DNA of 64,000 nt from Pisaster brevispinus. Its lineage: Eukaryota > Echinodermata > Asteroidea > Forcipulatida > Asteriidae. The notes beneath the pieces were generated by a model. It ran no database searches. It was not told where the DNA came from and was given only the letters and a program-made list of their open reading frames with translations. The translations under genes were made by a program, and so were the position numbers. Positions 23,401-31,010 of this stretch are shown in pieces. How positions within the stretch are numbered: the first letter of the stretch is position 1; every line of letters starts with the position of its first letter. Location: positions 15,309,091 through 15,373,090 of the forward strand of contig JAMKCF010000002.1 of assembly GCA_023634235.1 (NCBI GenBank), given 5' to 3'.

Positions 23401-24900
23401 ATTGCACAGCGTATGAGACTTGAACCTTCACAGCTGGAGGGAGTCGGCAGACGGATGCAGGTATGTTGGACAGATTGCTTCAAATGTATTTTAGCATTGT
23501 AGTTTTTTTTTTTAGAGCACTTTAAGGCAAAGGGTTAAAACAGGTTTGCCTGAAGGGTAATGGTTCATCAAGTGTAGCGATCGTCTACAGGTTTCCTGGA
23601 GTTCATGGCTTCTTAGGTTCATTTGAGGAAAGTCATCCCCAGAAGTGTTTTATAAATTAAAGTATTTTTCCTGAAGACGACCAGAGCATACTGATCGAAC
23701 TGTTGAGTCGTTAACCACCGGTTCTTTTCAGAACCTACACTACTCAAAAAAGATTTTCACATGGTGTTACCCGCAAACCTCTCTTAGTTATACTTCCACC
23801 ATGCAAAGTTTCAAATCCTACATAAAGTATTTTTCCTGTCGACTTATCTCCTAAGGTCCTTGAAGAATCATGTGTCCTGCTGGCCTTGCCATGTGGGCGA
23901 GATCATCTGGATGTGGTCTCTCAGACAAACACGCTAAGGGATGACTTCATTACGTATCTCCAGCAGAAGCAAGCTGCTGGGATCATCAACGTGGCAGTCC
24001 CTGGGACTACCCAGGTAAGAGGACAGCTCGTTGCACCCACTGACAAAGTGGATTTCAGAAGATGTCCCTATGTTCATTTAAAGGATGTTTTATGAACTAC
24101 CTTGTCCATATGCCATGTGAGAGTTTGTGATCAATAAATAATGAATCAGTTGAAAATACATTTGTTACCGTCCCCTTACGTATTTGTTTACAATTTATTT
24201 AATTGAAAATAATGCTTTTCCCGAGGACACCCACTAAAAATAGGCCTTGCTCAATATGTGACGTCACTGGTAGAATAAGGACTGTAACCGCAATGTCTGT
24301 GTTTCATTGCTACCATATAGGCATGTACTTTTGTGCTAGCACAAGTGATTTTTCCTTTTCTCAATCCACAAGCGACGTCACATGTGTTACACCATTTGCT
24401 AGGCTTGTTTTTGTGGGCAGTTCTAGAGAGTACTATTTCATATGAAATAAAAGTTAATAAACGTGTAAAGGGTACAGTAACAGGTTTTTTTTCTTCAGCC
24501 AATTGATTAATAAAAGACTTGTTTACATGGCAAGTAGACAAGTTAGTGTTGCACATGTCCTAGGTTCGTTGAAACTATTTCCTGTAAAGTTTTGTAAAAT
24601 TGTGAAATGACAAGACACTTTTGTTGGTTTCGAAAGGGGATAGAAATCACCGAAATATCACTTCGTAAGAAAATAGAACTGCCAGCTTAAAGAGGATTCC
24701 TATAAAAGCATAAAAAACTACTATAATTTTAACTGACTTTCCTTCTCTTGCTCTGCTTTCCCAACCTCCAGCCTGCTTTTGTGGTTCACATCTTCCCACC
24801 CTGCGAGTTCACCCAAGCAAATCTTCTACGTGTCGCCCCCGACCTCATGGAGAGCGTCACAGACATAGCCCATCTGATGGTCGTCATTGCAACCTGCTGA
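2284..24900 (+). CDS. spen: SPEN / split ends / SHARP homologue (5' partial, 9 exons)
   Basis: Nuclear RNA-binding transcriptional corepressor scaffold. In animals SPEN family proteins bind RNA through N-terminal RRMs and recruit SMRT/NCoR-HDAC complexes through a C-terminal SPOC domain, acting in Notch/RBPJ, nuclear receptor and (in mammals) X-inactivation repression. Joined exons are 2284-2438, 3500-3625, 4229-4459, 6053-6174, 10041-10358, 11200-22675, 23272-23460, 23856-24014 and 24772-24900. All junctions have AG/GT borders and compatible phases. They encode about 4,300 residues, already more than the roughly 3,660 of the human protein, although RRM1 and RRM2 are missing upstream. Two RRMs matching vertebrate RRM3 and RRM4 are followed by a basic RS/RE linker, a very long disordered region and SPOC, ending LMVVIATC then TGA. 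Identity is strong. Binding partners in this animal are inferred from the family. Confidence 0.95.
2760..3481. repeat. Cluster of ATGAATNATGCA-like motifs
   Basis: At least six near-identical 12-13-mers occur in the intron: CATGAATAATGCATAA near 2766, ATGAATGATGCA near 3271 and 3299, CAATGCATCAAG near 3320, GAATTATGCATTA near 3361 and ATGAATTATGCATG near 3468. Most carry the palindrome ATGCAT. They resemble POU/octamer half-sites but could be remnants of a decayed tandem repeat. Confidence 0.45.
2939..3101. mobile_element. M2-family palindromic MITE
   Basis: The left end is GGGCCCAATTTCATAAAGCT and the right end GGCTTTATGAAATTTGGCCC, forming terminal inverted repeats. The interior has GCTAAGCAGAAA and the mirror TTTCTGCTAAGC, plus GGCTGGTAACC. 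It has no coding capacity. Related copies occur at seven other sites in the window. Confidence 0.8.
3500..3625 (+). CDS. spen: spen exon b: second half of RRM3-type domain
   Basis: Bounded by ATCCTGCAG and GTAGAA. It is 42 codons long and in phase 0 at both ends. It begins DIEIKK and carries the RNP1-like QPFAFLQFSD, then RARRKLDGEVVGKNKVK, matching the corresponding SPEN RRM half. Confidence 0.93.
3938..4108. repeat. GGCACC-rich dispersed repeat, copy 1
   Basis: In an inverted orientation this matches 59240-59408: GAACTTCGCTCTTGAAGGGG, GGCACTCAATGAGGAAAAT, GCAAAGGGCACCACAGCAAA and GGCACCACGGCAATTACTG all have counterparts. It ends near AGGCCTG. A third relative at about 34873-35200 carries a minisatellite expansion. 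It lies in spen intron b-c. Confidence 0.7.
4229..4459 (+). CDS. spen: spen exon c: RRM4-type domain
   Basis: 77 codons in phase 0 at both ends, bounded by TCGCACAG and GTATGA. It begins LGFGKSMATNCIWLDNL, the highly conserved SPEN junction between two RRMs with RNP2 IWLDNL. The RNP1 position reads GTALIFFYN. Confidence 0.93.
4460..6052 (+). other. spen intron c-d
   Basis: Intron between two well-supported exons. Apart from a palindromic element near its 3' end nothing is recognised. Short open frames inside it are chance. Confidence 0.85.
5811..5977. mobile_element. Palindromic MITE with GATTTCAC ends
   Basis: The left end reads GCGGTCGATTTCACCAAAC, and the reverse complement of the right end reads GCAGCCGATTTCACGAAACG. 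The inner arms TAGGACTTAGGACGAGT and ACTCGTCCTAAGTCG also pair. The element ends only about 75 bases upstream of spen exon d. Confidence 0.75.
6053..6174 (+). CDS. spen: spen exon d: end of RRM4 and start of linker
   Basis: The acceptor is TTGTTTGTCTAG and the donor CTAG|GTAAGA. It opens VDFASRECQNHFYARLDKSG, which corresponds to the VDFANRESQ-type segment after the last SPEN RRM. It ends in phase 2 (AG of a split codon), which exon e completes. Confidence 0.9.
6299..6485. mobile_element. M2-family palindromic MITE
   Basis: Left AGCTCAATTTCAGAGAGCTGC and right GTAGCTCTATGAAATTGAGC are inverted repeats. The interior has TTAAGCAGAAAGT, TTGGTGGTAACC and TTGTTGTGCTGAGC as in the other copies. 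Confidence 0.75.
6742..7001. repeat. Irregular minisatellite, unit about 9-10 bp
   Basis: Many imperfect copies of CAACTAGT / GTCAACTCA (for example AACTAGTCAACTAGTCAACT) fill this interval, with short interruptions around 6835-6895. It lies in a spen intron and has no coding meaning. Confidence 0.85.
9571..9666. repeat. Foldback element
   Basis: Left arm AGAATATAATCACAAGGTGA plus AATCTGG. The right arm, CCAGATTTCACCGAGCGATT plus ATACTC, is its imperfect reverse complement (about 22 of 27 positions). The spacer also has short inverted pieces. Confidence 0.65.
10041..10358 (+). CDS. spen: spen exon e: Ser/Arg/Glu-rich linker
   Basis: It begins by completing the split codon AG|T. The frame is open for all 105 full codons and ends AG|GTGCGT. 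The composition is typical of the linker after the SPEN RRMs: SARNSQSRRIRSQSN, then ERKEQQHKERSRSLSPRER. There is no ATG at its start. The support is the open frame, the two splice sites and the phase match, not homology to a folded domain. Confidence 0.85.
10359..11199 (+). other. spen intron e-f
   Basis: Intron of 841 bases. Its 5' part is mostly an M1 element. The rest has no recognised feature. Confidence 0.85.
10409..10660. mobile_element. M1-family palindromic MITE
   Basis: The same length class and the same order of blocks as the copy at 164-415: GGCCCGAATTTCATGGCTCT at the left, CGGTAAGCAGAGCCATGAAA and TTGAGCCC at the right, and GCGTTTACGTCGAGCGTATT inside. It sits about 50 bases downstream of spen exon e. 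Confidence 0.8.
11200..22675 (+). CDS. spen: spen exon f: giant exon, disordered repression scaffold
   Basis: A single uninterrupted frame of 3,825 codons between TTTTCAG|G and AGT|GTAAGT. The frame stays open into the next intron until 22804, but that tail (VSWIVQFKEK...) is intronic, because the SPOC exon at 23272 continues the protein. The content is low-complexity and charged: Lys/Glu-rich between about 14.7 and 17.2 kb, acidic and Ser/Pro-rich from 17.2 to 19.4 kb, Gln/Ala-rich between 20.2 and 21.0 kb, and Pro/Met/Gly-rich from 21.6 to 22.6 kb. Human SPEN also has one giant exon here, smaller than this one. The receptor-interaction and RBPJ-binding segments of vertebrate SPEN could not be recognised by eye. 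One LxxLL-like motif (LQSLL) is at 17936-17950. Confidence 0.93.
14117..14176 (+). other. Thr-Pro-rich segment in spen exon f
   Basis: Encodes GTPPTTPLTPNTPSTPGTPV, with six Thr-Pro pairs in 20 residues. These are candidate sites for proline-directed kinases. That role is inference from composition only. Confidence 0.8.
15968..16072 (+). repeat. 21-bp coding tandem repeat (EKKEKDS heptads)
   Basis: Five 21-bp units, each encoding a heptad of the form EKKEKDS. The first unit is diverged (ERKEKDS) and the last ends EKEA. The middle three are identical in sequence, which suggests recent unequal exchange or slippage. The heptads are highly charged and could form a single alpha-helix. That is an inference. 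Confidence 0.9.
18044..18163 (+). repeat. QSP repeat in spen exon f
   Basis: Forty residues contain six copies of (L/I/V)QSP plus one LQSV variant, spaced mostly eight residues apart (LQSPLHNLQSPPQNLQSPP). Codons differ between units, so the repetition is not a fresh DNA expansion and may be under selection at the protein level. Confidence 0.85.
18479..18517 (+). other. AT-hook-like basic motif in spen
   Basis: Encodes KRIRGRRGRKPKT, with an RGR core flanked by basic residues and a lysine-proline pair. This resembles the AT-hook DNA minor-groove motif, though it lacks the usual proline after the RGR core. It could equally be a nuclear localisation signal. Confidence 0.5.
19481..19552 (+). 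other. RG-rich (GAR-like) segment in spen
   Basis: Encodes RGRRSSRGRGGGRGRGRG followed by RGRE. Arg-Gly repeats of this kind are typical RNA-binding and arginine-methylation regions. The role here is inferred from composition. Confidence 0.85.
20300..20548 (+). repeat. Polyglutamine tract, 83 codons
   Basis: Eighty-one Gln codons with two His interruptions in a Gln/Ala-rich region of spen. The 5' part is an uninterrupted run of 23 CAA codons (20318-20386). The 3' part mixes CAG and CAA in irregular blocks. All-glutamine coding in the spen frame is preserved despite the codon mixture. The other reading frames and the opposite strand are open over it (poly-Thr, poly-Leu, poly-Val) only because of the triplet repeat. 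Confidence 0.95.
22838..22985 (+). repeat. Dispersed repeat R5, copy 1
   Basis: It shares ordered blocks with 55331-55440: TTTAGTCTGATTT, a run like CCTTGAGAAAAATCAGG, TAGCCTGAAA, CAGCCCTTGTACT and CCAAGGACCAAA. Same orientation in both. The class is unknown. It lies in the spen intron before SPOC. Confidence 0.65.
23168..23246 (+). mobile_element. SINE-B tail remnant next to a splice acceptor
   Basis: The stretch with ACACACATCGGAGTATGG, AAAACCAAATAACATTC and GGATGCAAATTTAACATC aligns with the 3' part of SINE-B copies (for example 49345-49420). It ends about 25 bases before the acceptor of the first SPOC exon. Confidence 0.7.
23272..23460 (+). CDS. spen: spen exon g: SPOC domain, part 1
   Basis: 63 codons in phase 0. 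It begins RYPVMWQGLLTLKNDLAAIQ, the start of the SPOC fold, and contains LRIAQRMRLEPSQLEGVGRR. The arginines in this last stretch correspond to the basic patch that in human SPEN contacts the phosphorylated SMRT/NCoR tail, so corepressor binding is probably retained. The acceptor TTTGTTTACAG is unambiguous. Confidence 0.95.
23671..23697 (+). other. Small hairpin upstream of the intronic stem-loop
   Basis: CTGAAGA is followed by CGACCAG, the loop AGCATA, then CTGATCG and AAC. The arms pair with one mismatch. The layout recalls a hammerhead core (CUGANGA, stem II, GAAA), but one base is out of register and GAAA reads GAAC. I describe it only as a hairpin. Confidence 0.35.
23720..23735 (+). promoter_or_regulatory. 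Histone-type mRNA 3' stem-loop in a spen intron
   Basis: GGTTCTTTTCAGAACC is a perfect 6-bp stem with a UUUC loop, the SLBP-binding form. It is preceded by AACCACC and followed 8 bases later by CAAAAAAGA, similar to the purine-rich histone downstream element CAAGAAAGA of sea urchins. The pairs GGTT/AACC differ from the usual GGCT/AGCC yet remain complementary. It is in the sense strand of spen, between the first two SPOC exons. Confidence 0.55.
23856..24014 (+). CDS. spen: spen exon h: SPOC domain, part 2
   Basis: 53 codons in phase 0, bounded by CTCCTAAG and CCAG|GTAAGA. It encodes LLALPCGRDHLDVVSQTNTL and then FITYLQQKQAAGIINV, the most conserved core of SPEN-type SPOC. Confidence 0.95.
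24015..24771 (+). other. spen intron h-i
   Basis: Intron between the last two SPOC exons. It is AT-rich near the 3' end with a good acceptor. No repeat or RNA gene was recognised. Confidence 0.85.
24772..24900 (+). CDS. spen: spen exon i: SPOC domain C-terminus and stop
   Basis: It begins PAFVVHIFPPCEFTQANLLR and ends LMVVIATC followed by TGA, matching the IFPPCEFS...LMIVIASV end of vertebrate SPEN. The acceptor is CAACCTCCAG. The protein ends with the SPOC domain, as in all SPEN orthologues. Confidence 0.95.
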   Translation, partial: PAFVVHIFPPCEFTQANLLRVAPDLMESVTDIAHLMVVIATC

Positions 24901-25515
24901 CACTTGGTGGCGCTGTTCATCTACTGTTGTAACCTCGTAGCTGGACTTCACCGTGGGTCCATCATGGTTTGCACTAAAAACCTGAACTTTTCCGCCATTT
25001 TGATGGAAACATTTCGGCCATGAAACCTAACGGTTCCGGTCGTGTTGTTGAAAAGTTTGTGTTCTATTGTGGACTCTAGGATCCATGTCACACAAGGCAA
25101 TTTACAGGCAACCAATTCCAGGCAATCTCCACAAAAAAAAAGTTCACACTTTCATCTCTACAATTGTCTTGGGGGACAGTAAGATATTGTCAGTAAGATG
25201 TACCCCCAAACTGGTGTTCCTTAAGCACGCAGTGCAGCTGGTTGCCTCCAAGTCGCCTGAAAAAATTGCCCTGTGTGGCATGGCCTTAAGACGTTTAGTA
25301 CACAACCTGCTTGATCTTGCCATTACTGAAGAAGGAACGGCACTGAAGATATTTGTTGGAGAATTAAATCCCAAGATGGGTCATTGTTCTAAAGCTGAAG
25401 ACGTGCGTCACATTTTCACATTTCGTTTAAGACAACTTGGCTCTTTGGACATAGTTGCTTGTCAAAAGTCAAGGCATATCAATTTGAAATAAAGTACAGC
25501 ATTGGTATAGCATTG
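24901..25515 (+). other. spen 3' UTR (proximal form)
   Basis: The sequence after the SPOC stop codon up to the first clear polyadenylation signal. It contains a chance open frame of about 130 codons with no recognisable domain. The 3' end is an estimate. Confidence 0.55.
25488..25493 (+). terminator. Candidate polyadenylation signal AATAAA for spen
   Basis: First canonical AATAAA after the stop, followed by a T-rich stretch. A second AATAAA is at 25538-25543. A distal one at 30337-30342 would give a UTR of over 5 kb, which cannot be excluded, because 25.7-30.3 kb holds few repeats. Confidence 0.5.
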
Positions 25516-25544
25516 TTTATTTATTACAAGCAAGGAGAATAAAA

Positions 25545-25709
25545 ACCAATTTTGCTAAGCAGGGAAAAGTATTGCTTAGCAAAAACTTGTTACCAGCCAA
25601 CATTCCATAATGTTAACATTGTTGTGACTGGTGCCCCACTCATTTTTTGCTTAGCACAGCAAATTGATCAGCAGTAGTTTCTGCTTAACATCTTTATGAA
25701 ATTGGGCCC
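25545..25709. mobile_element. M2-family palindromic MITE (left end worn)
   Basis: The right end CATCTTTATGAAATTGGGCC and the interior blocks TTTGCTAAGCAGGG, TTACCAGCCAACATTCC and TTTTTTGCTTAGCA match the family, in the opposite orientation to 2939-3101. The left end is eroded. It starts immediately after the spen polyA signals. Confidence 0.7.
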
Positions 25710-27677
25710 TGAATTTTAACAACAGTAGAGCTCTATTTTGCCCTACTATTTGAACCTGAATAGGCGTACAAATCTTTGTAGAAGCTTGACAAGTTTGTCC
25801 TGCTGGGGTATGGCTAGCTGCAAATCATTGCTTCTAGCTTATTGTGTTTTAAAGAAGTTACAAATTGACCGCATAATCAATAAACGTGTATAAATACTTT
25901 TGTGCACGTAAATGCAACACGGCACATGCAAGTTCTCAGTCACGCAAATCCCCCAAACATGTCTGCACTTAAATGGCGTTGGAAAAAAAACCCCGACTAT
26001 ATAGAATCATGAGTTAGCTCTCAAGCGAGTTTCTTACTCGATGGGTATTCAGCACCCAGTGTCACTATTCTCTGTTGTTATCCGAAGAAAGTAGCCAGAT
26101 GTATGTGTCGCCAGATAAATGATTGACTAACAGTATCAGGTGAAATTTTTGTAAGAGAGGTCTGTCCACTTGAGGCAAAAATGTACTGCCTGCAGAAAGT
26201 TGCGTCTTGTGCCGATAGATGATCCTAAATGTTGATTTAGATTCAGACAACAGCATGTTCTGAACATTACACTTGCGTTATCGATGCTGTACTTTATTTA
26301 TATTTTAAAAAATCCAAAAGACATCTAGAAATTGCTGCTAGCTCTGTATTTGTCTCAGTTTATAAAGTTTTGTAGAGAGAAGAATCCGTCCAAGAGCATG
26401 TTTCTACATGTGGTTTTTTTTTTTTTCGTTTGACGTTTGTTTTTATTGTAAATCAGAGATATTCACTCTTGTCAAGATGTTAACTTAAAAATTTACAGGG
26501 AAACAAAATCAACCTCAGATGTGTTTATTGCATGTTTTTTCGTAGCAAATATTCTTTCACATTGACTCTTAAAATCATGGTTTTTCGAGGCAAAAGAAAA
26601 CAAAAAATTAACGGATTAGTTTTCAGTCTTTTTGTCATGTCTCGCAATTTAAAAGTTTATAATTAAATTTGAAACGATTTGTCTGGATACACACTGCATT
26701 TTTACAGGAATTTTGAAGCTACAGACATTTTTTCTTTTTATGTATTAGAATTTCTTAGATTCACTTTGTGTTGGTGAAACCATGTTTTCCCGTGTAGTTC
26801 AGATTGTGATTAGTTTCCAAATCTCTAAGAAGGTAAACACAAATCTTGTAGACCTAGAATGATTACCTTCTTATTCTCAATCACAGGGCCGCATCACTTG
26901 TTTCGGTTGGTAACACTAAACACTTCATAGCCCTTTTTTTCTCAACTACTGTCTGAAGTACTCCTTTATCTTGTCCTTAATATTCAGTAACCCTTCTACA
27001 ATCACTTCACTTTCTTCAAAAACCAATTTATTCCAGAGAGTTGCACAAAGTTTATGGAATTTGGAAGAACATGTGTCAGGCAACCTTGCTTTGAAAACAT
27101 CTTCTTCTTCTTCTTTTTTTTTTGGGGGGGGCGGGGTGGGGAAGCGAATACAATGAAAAAGCTGCATCTAGTTCTTTCTTAGGCTATTGATAATTGTCAC
27201 CAAGAAATGCAGCATAGTATCCGCAAAGGGGTATTGATATGGCAGCCTCACATTCATGTCACTCGTAATTAAGGCCAATTTGGTGAGGACCACTTATTCA
27301 TGTTAAATAATGTTGAAAACAGTGAGACATTTGCTTTACCATGTTTTATTATTACCTGTACGGATAGAGATATAGTTTTGTCACCTTTGAGTCGAAGAAA
27401 AACGTGAACTTTTTTATAAGATTGTAGTTGTGTCTTTACAGATAAATGAAACAAAAACATTCAAAAAGAAAGATGTACTTTTTATTTTGTTTTAACGCAT
27501 GAAACTTAATTTCAATGTTTTTTTTCTGTGATATTTCTGCTGTTAGGGAAAAAAAGCACCAAATCCTTCACCCAGTTTGCTAAAGCTATCAAGCGGACTA
27601 AGATATATTTGTGAAAAATTAGAATTAGCTGTTGCAAACTGCTTACCAACCAAAAGGACTTATTATATAGTATAGAT
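25710..27677. other. Intergenic or distal 3' UTR, no gene seen
   Basis: AT-rich sequence with homopolymers, including a CTT run, poly-T and poly-G near 27100-27140. No conserved frame, RNA gene or dispersed repeat was recognised. Confidence 0.5.
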
Positions 27678-27793
27678 GCAAAAATTAGTTAGTGGTCTGA
27701 TGTTTCGAAGGCTAAATGACCAAGAACAGGTCAATTAGCCTTCGAGAAAGCCTCTGTTAGAGGGAAAATGGCAGGCCACTAACTAATTTATGC
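27678..27793. mobile_element. Short foldback element
   Basis: Left GCAAAAATTAGTTAGTGG and right CCACTAACTAATTTATGC pair. Inner arms CGAAGGCTAAATGACC and GGTCAATTAGCCTTCG pair as well. Upstream, TGTTGCAAACTGCTTACCAA recurs near 37440 with GCCTTCGAGAAAG following it, so it belongs to a wider family. Confidence 0.7.
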
Positions 27794-27995
27794 ATTCAGT
27801 AGATTTGCTCAACAGGGAAGCAGTCTTTAGGCAACATTTGTTCATTTTATGGCACTTAACAATCTGTTTCTGCTCAGGAAGAAGTTCTATGCTTAGTAAA
27901 TTCTTCTTCTGTAAAACTGGGTCCACAGCCGGTAGTTGTCAAGGGTACATCCCAAAACCATTCTGTTTGAAAGACAAAGGGCTTGAGATGTGGCA

Positions 27996-28162
27996 GGGCC
28001 CAGTCTCATAAAGCGGTAGAAATTGATGCTTAGTAAATGGTTCCTGCTTAGCAGAAATTAACAGGGTACGAGGCACAAACAGCGTGAATAACATGGTTTT
28101 TGGGGCTGGTAACCTGTTTTTGCTGCAAAGCAATGTTTTTCTTTCAGCTTTATGAAATTGTT
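27996..28162. mobile_element. M2-family palindromic MITE
   Basis: Begins GGGCCCAGTCTCATAAAGCG and ends CAGCTTTATGAAATTGTTGC. The inner blocks CTGCTTAGCAGAAATTA and GGGGCTGGTAACCTG match the family. Confidence 0.75.
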
Positions 28163-30420
28163 GCCTGTTTGGTTCACTGTACACACCCAGATATCAATAT
28201 TTTGTAACTTCATAGTGGAAATCTTTCTTTGTTGTACTAACCAAAGGTAAACTTCAATGCGCACCATTGTGTTTTTTTGTGTCGGTTCCCTCGAGAGTTT
28301 CAAGTCTTGTTTGGGTGATTTGTTTTTCAAGTTTATGGAATTGTTTGTTATGACAATACTTAAAATGGCAAACTGTCCGAAGATCTGTATTTTTAGTAGA
28401 CTTTGGATATTATAAGGGATTGAAAAAGCATTGCTTGATCTAACTTTTTTTTTAGTGAGCCCATGCCAAACGCTTATACCAAAGTAAGGTTTTTCATGTT
28501 TATTTCCTGATGACGGCATTTAATTTGTGTGCGTGGCAAAAACTAGACTGATTACGAATAACTTAAAAAAGATTTATTGATTTAGGTGTTATCGTGTTTT
28601 TTTTACACAGGTATAAAGAAATATATATATATATATATTTGGGATACTTATGTTGGAAGTTGGTGTTGAGGGGGGTTGGTGTACTACAATGTTCAAGTTT
28701 TGTGATTAGGTATGCTGTGTACTGTTGAAGATTTAGAAGGCTAAGACCTACATGTGTGCACGGTTGTCGTTTTTAGCTCATGCAGTGTATCAATTTTGTT
28801 GTTGCTTAAACCAGAAGAGATGCATGAGTTATTTGTATTCAGTGGCTGGTGGTCTCTGCGGACAGGACATTTCTTAAGTGACTTTGGCAGGGATTGAACG
28901 GTGGGCATTTGGTTTACCGGATAAAGGTAGTTTTCCGTTATGTTACTTTGACCAATATGAAATTTGCATTGCTGTCTTCGTAAACCCCCAAAGTTCAGTT
29001 TCTGAGTTAAGGTTGGGCAAGGGGATCTAAATCAGAGTGTGACCTGCTGAGTAGTGCGACTGTCTACCACATTCAGTAGGTTACCCTTTGTCATGCAAAC
29101 GTTTAAAGCACAATTCAAGTTAGCTTCATTGGTTACTGGCAACTTTCTCTGGATATGAGTTGACCTCAAGTCTCTGTGCTGGACAGTATCAAACAAAATG
29201 TCCTCCTGTAATGGCTGATTAAGTTGGCTCTTCTAAAGAGAGCCATAAAGTTGGGTTTTGCTATGGTTGTCTTTAAAGTTCACAGTGCAGCCATTCATTT
29301 CAAAGAGAAAATCAAAATAAAAATAAAAAGTTTTTTTGTGTCTGTACAATGTCAGGCTCGTTTACCAACTAATAATACAGACATAACACACACTGTGATT
29401 TACTCTTCTATTGTGCGAAGCTGCTATTTGCTGTAATATGTTAGTAATGCGTTGCAGCCAGACGTCAAGCCAACTGTGCAAGTGTGATGTGTGGCCCACT
29501 AGCTCAACCCACTCATGGTTGCATCTCGTTCGATTGTCACAGTGTTTTATGGAATTTAAAGAAAAGGTTTTTTCATTATGGTGCTGATATGATCATGTTT
29601 TCTCATGTGATAGTGTTTCCCTTTGAGAACTTAGTGCAAAACATGTTGTATAAAGTGAATAGTAGGTTTCCACTATTGAACTAAAAGTGCTGTATAGAAT
29701 AAGAAACAAAAAAACAAAAAACTAAAGCGAAAAAACAAAAAAACAAAAACACAAAAAAATTGATTGTACAGAACCAGGCTCTCCACAGATTTGTGTAAAT
29801 GTAGGCTTTCGTGTACAGTATATCACTTTTGACTTTGAAAAAATAATCACTTGATTGGTTGTTTGGATACCGTTGACATTAGAGGGCGGTGTTCGTCCTG
29901 TGGATATGTAGAGTGTGGTCCATCTGTAATATTTTAGACTAGGGAGGTTACATCCCACTCCTGCAACCATTTGTATAATTATTGTAGTAACGGTATGAAT
30001 GTGGGTTTATGGATATGTCTGTGTGTGTGTGCGGGCGTGCTAGTGTATATAAAGATAAACAGCGTGCGCACATGATTGCAGCTTTATGTCTGTAAAAGTT
30101 GCGAGTGTGGAGACTTCATCAGAAACTTGTAGTTGACTCGACTTTATGGTTACAAATTTCTGAACCTGATGTACACTTGACCCGTAGTTTGTGGGTGGTT
30201 ATATTATTGTATCAAAGATTAAGAAAGAAAAAGATGTGTACAGTTGTTGTGTAAATAACCTCTCTCATGTGACTTCTATTTTCAAAGAAAAAAAAAAATA
30301 CAAAGCTCCACTGATGTAAATTTTTGATATTGAGTAAATAAATGGAGAGAGATGAGAGTGATGATAATACACCAATGCGTCTGTGTTTCATTTGTTTAAA
30401 ATGATTTGGGGTTGAACAAA
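28163..30420. other. Intergenic, no gene seen
   Basis: Contains an (AT)n run at about 28620-28638, an A-rich stretch at 29700-29760 with repeated AAAAAACAAAAA and a short GT run near 30020. No coding or RNA gene signal. Confidence 0.5.
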
Positions 30421-30610
30421 GAAAAATTGACGAGAGCGGGACTTGAACCAACGACCTCCAGATTAACCTGTCGGTGCTCTACCAACTGAGCTATCTAGCC
30501 CTAATGTTGGCTGTCTCTCTATTTTGTTAATGTCTTTGTTCGGGGGTGCCAGTCAGACTGACAGAGGTTACATGGTCTATCAGGGTCTACTTAATCCAAA
30601 TAATATTTGA
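30421..30610 (-). mobile_element. SINE-A with tRNA-like head
   Basis: On the minus strand it reads GATAGCTCAGTTGGTAGAGC (A box) and GGTTCAAGTCCC (B box). Upstream of the head, GACTGGCACCCCCGAACAAAG and GCCAACATTAGGGCT are shared with the + strand copy at 44.9 kb, and CTTTGTTCAACCCCAA follows. The conserved flanks show a dispersed element, not a functional tRNA gene. Confidence 0.8.
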
Positions 30611-30769
30611 AACCAAAGCTTTGTCTTTGGCTTCGTCGGCCTGTTTGTAACCCCGTTCTAAGTGTGCACATTTTTCTTTGTTTTACCCCAAATCATTTAA
30701 AAATTTACAGTTTCCATTGTGGTTTATAACTTGGTATTTATTTAAAATGCCGATCTTTTGAAGTTGATC

Positions 30770-31010
30770 AGAAGGAAGTTCTTTGCCTACTAGGACGTTT
30801 CAGCGTGAAACCAGGCTTTCTGCTTTTTCTCACCCATACACTCTTGCTTTGCTGAGATGTAGAACAAAGAGCCATTCCAACAGCTTTATTCCACATATTA
30901 TTTGCATCTCTTTGGAACTCCTTGCATGCTTCACTCCATCCAACAATCTGGATTGGTTTAAGAGGAATATCAATTCTTACCCTCAGCTTTCCTGAGTTAT
31001 TTTCATATCA
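30770..31010 (+). mobile_element. LINE 3'-end remnant
   Basis: The frame around 30783-30995 encodes SHSNSFIPHIICISLELL and later NNLDWFKRNINSY, the pattern NSFIPR...LWNSLP...FKxxI typical of the very C-terminus of non-LTR reverse transcriptase polyproteins. The expected LWN reads SLE, so it is decayed. The clade is not determined. Confidence 0.5.

Noticed and set aside
23671..23703. Hammerhead ribozyme core
   Set aside because: CTGAAGA and a hairpin are present, but GAAA is GAAC, one extra base shifts stem II, and no cleavage triplet with a matching stem was found.
25088..25492. An open frame of about 130 codons on the + strand just after the spen stop
   Set aside because: It lies in the 3' UTR, has no recognisable domain or ordered codon pattern, and ends at the polyA signal. 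Probably chance.
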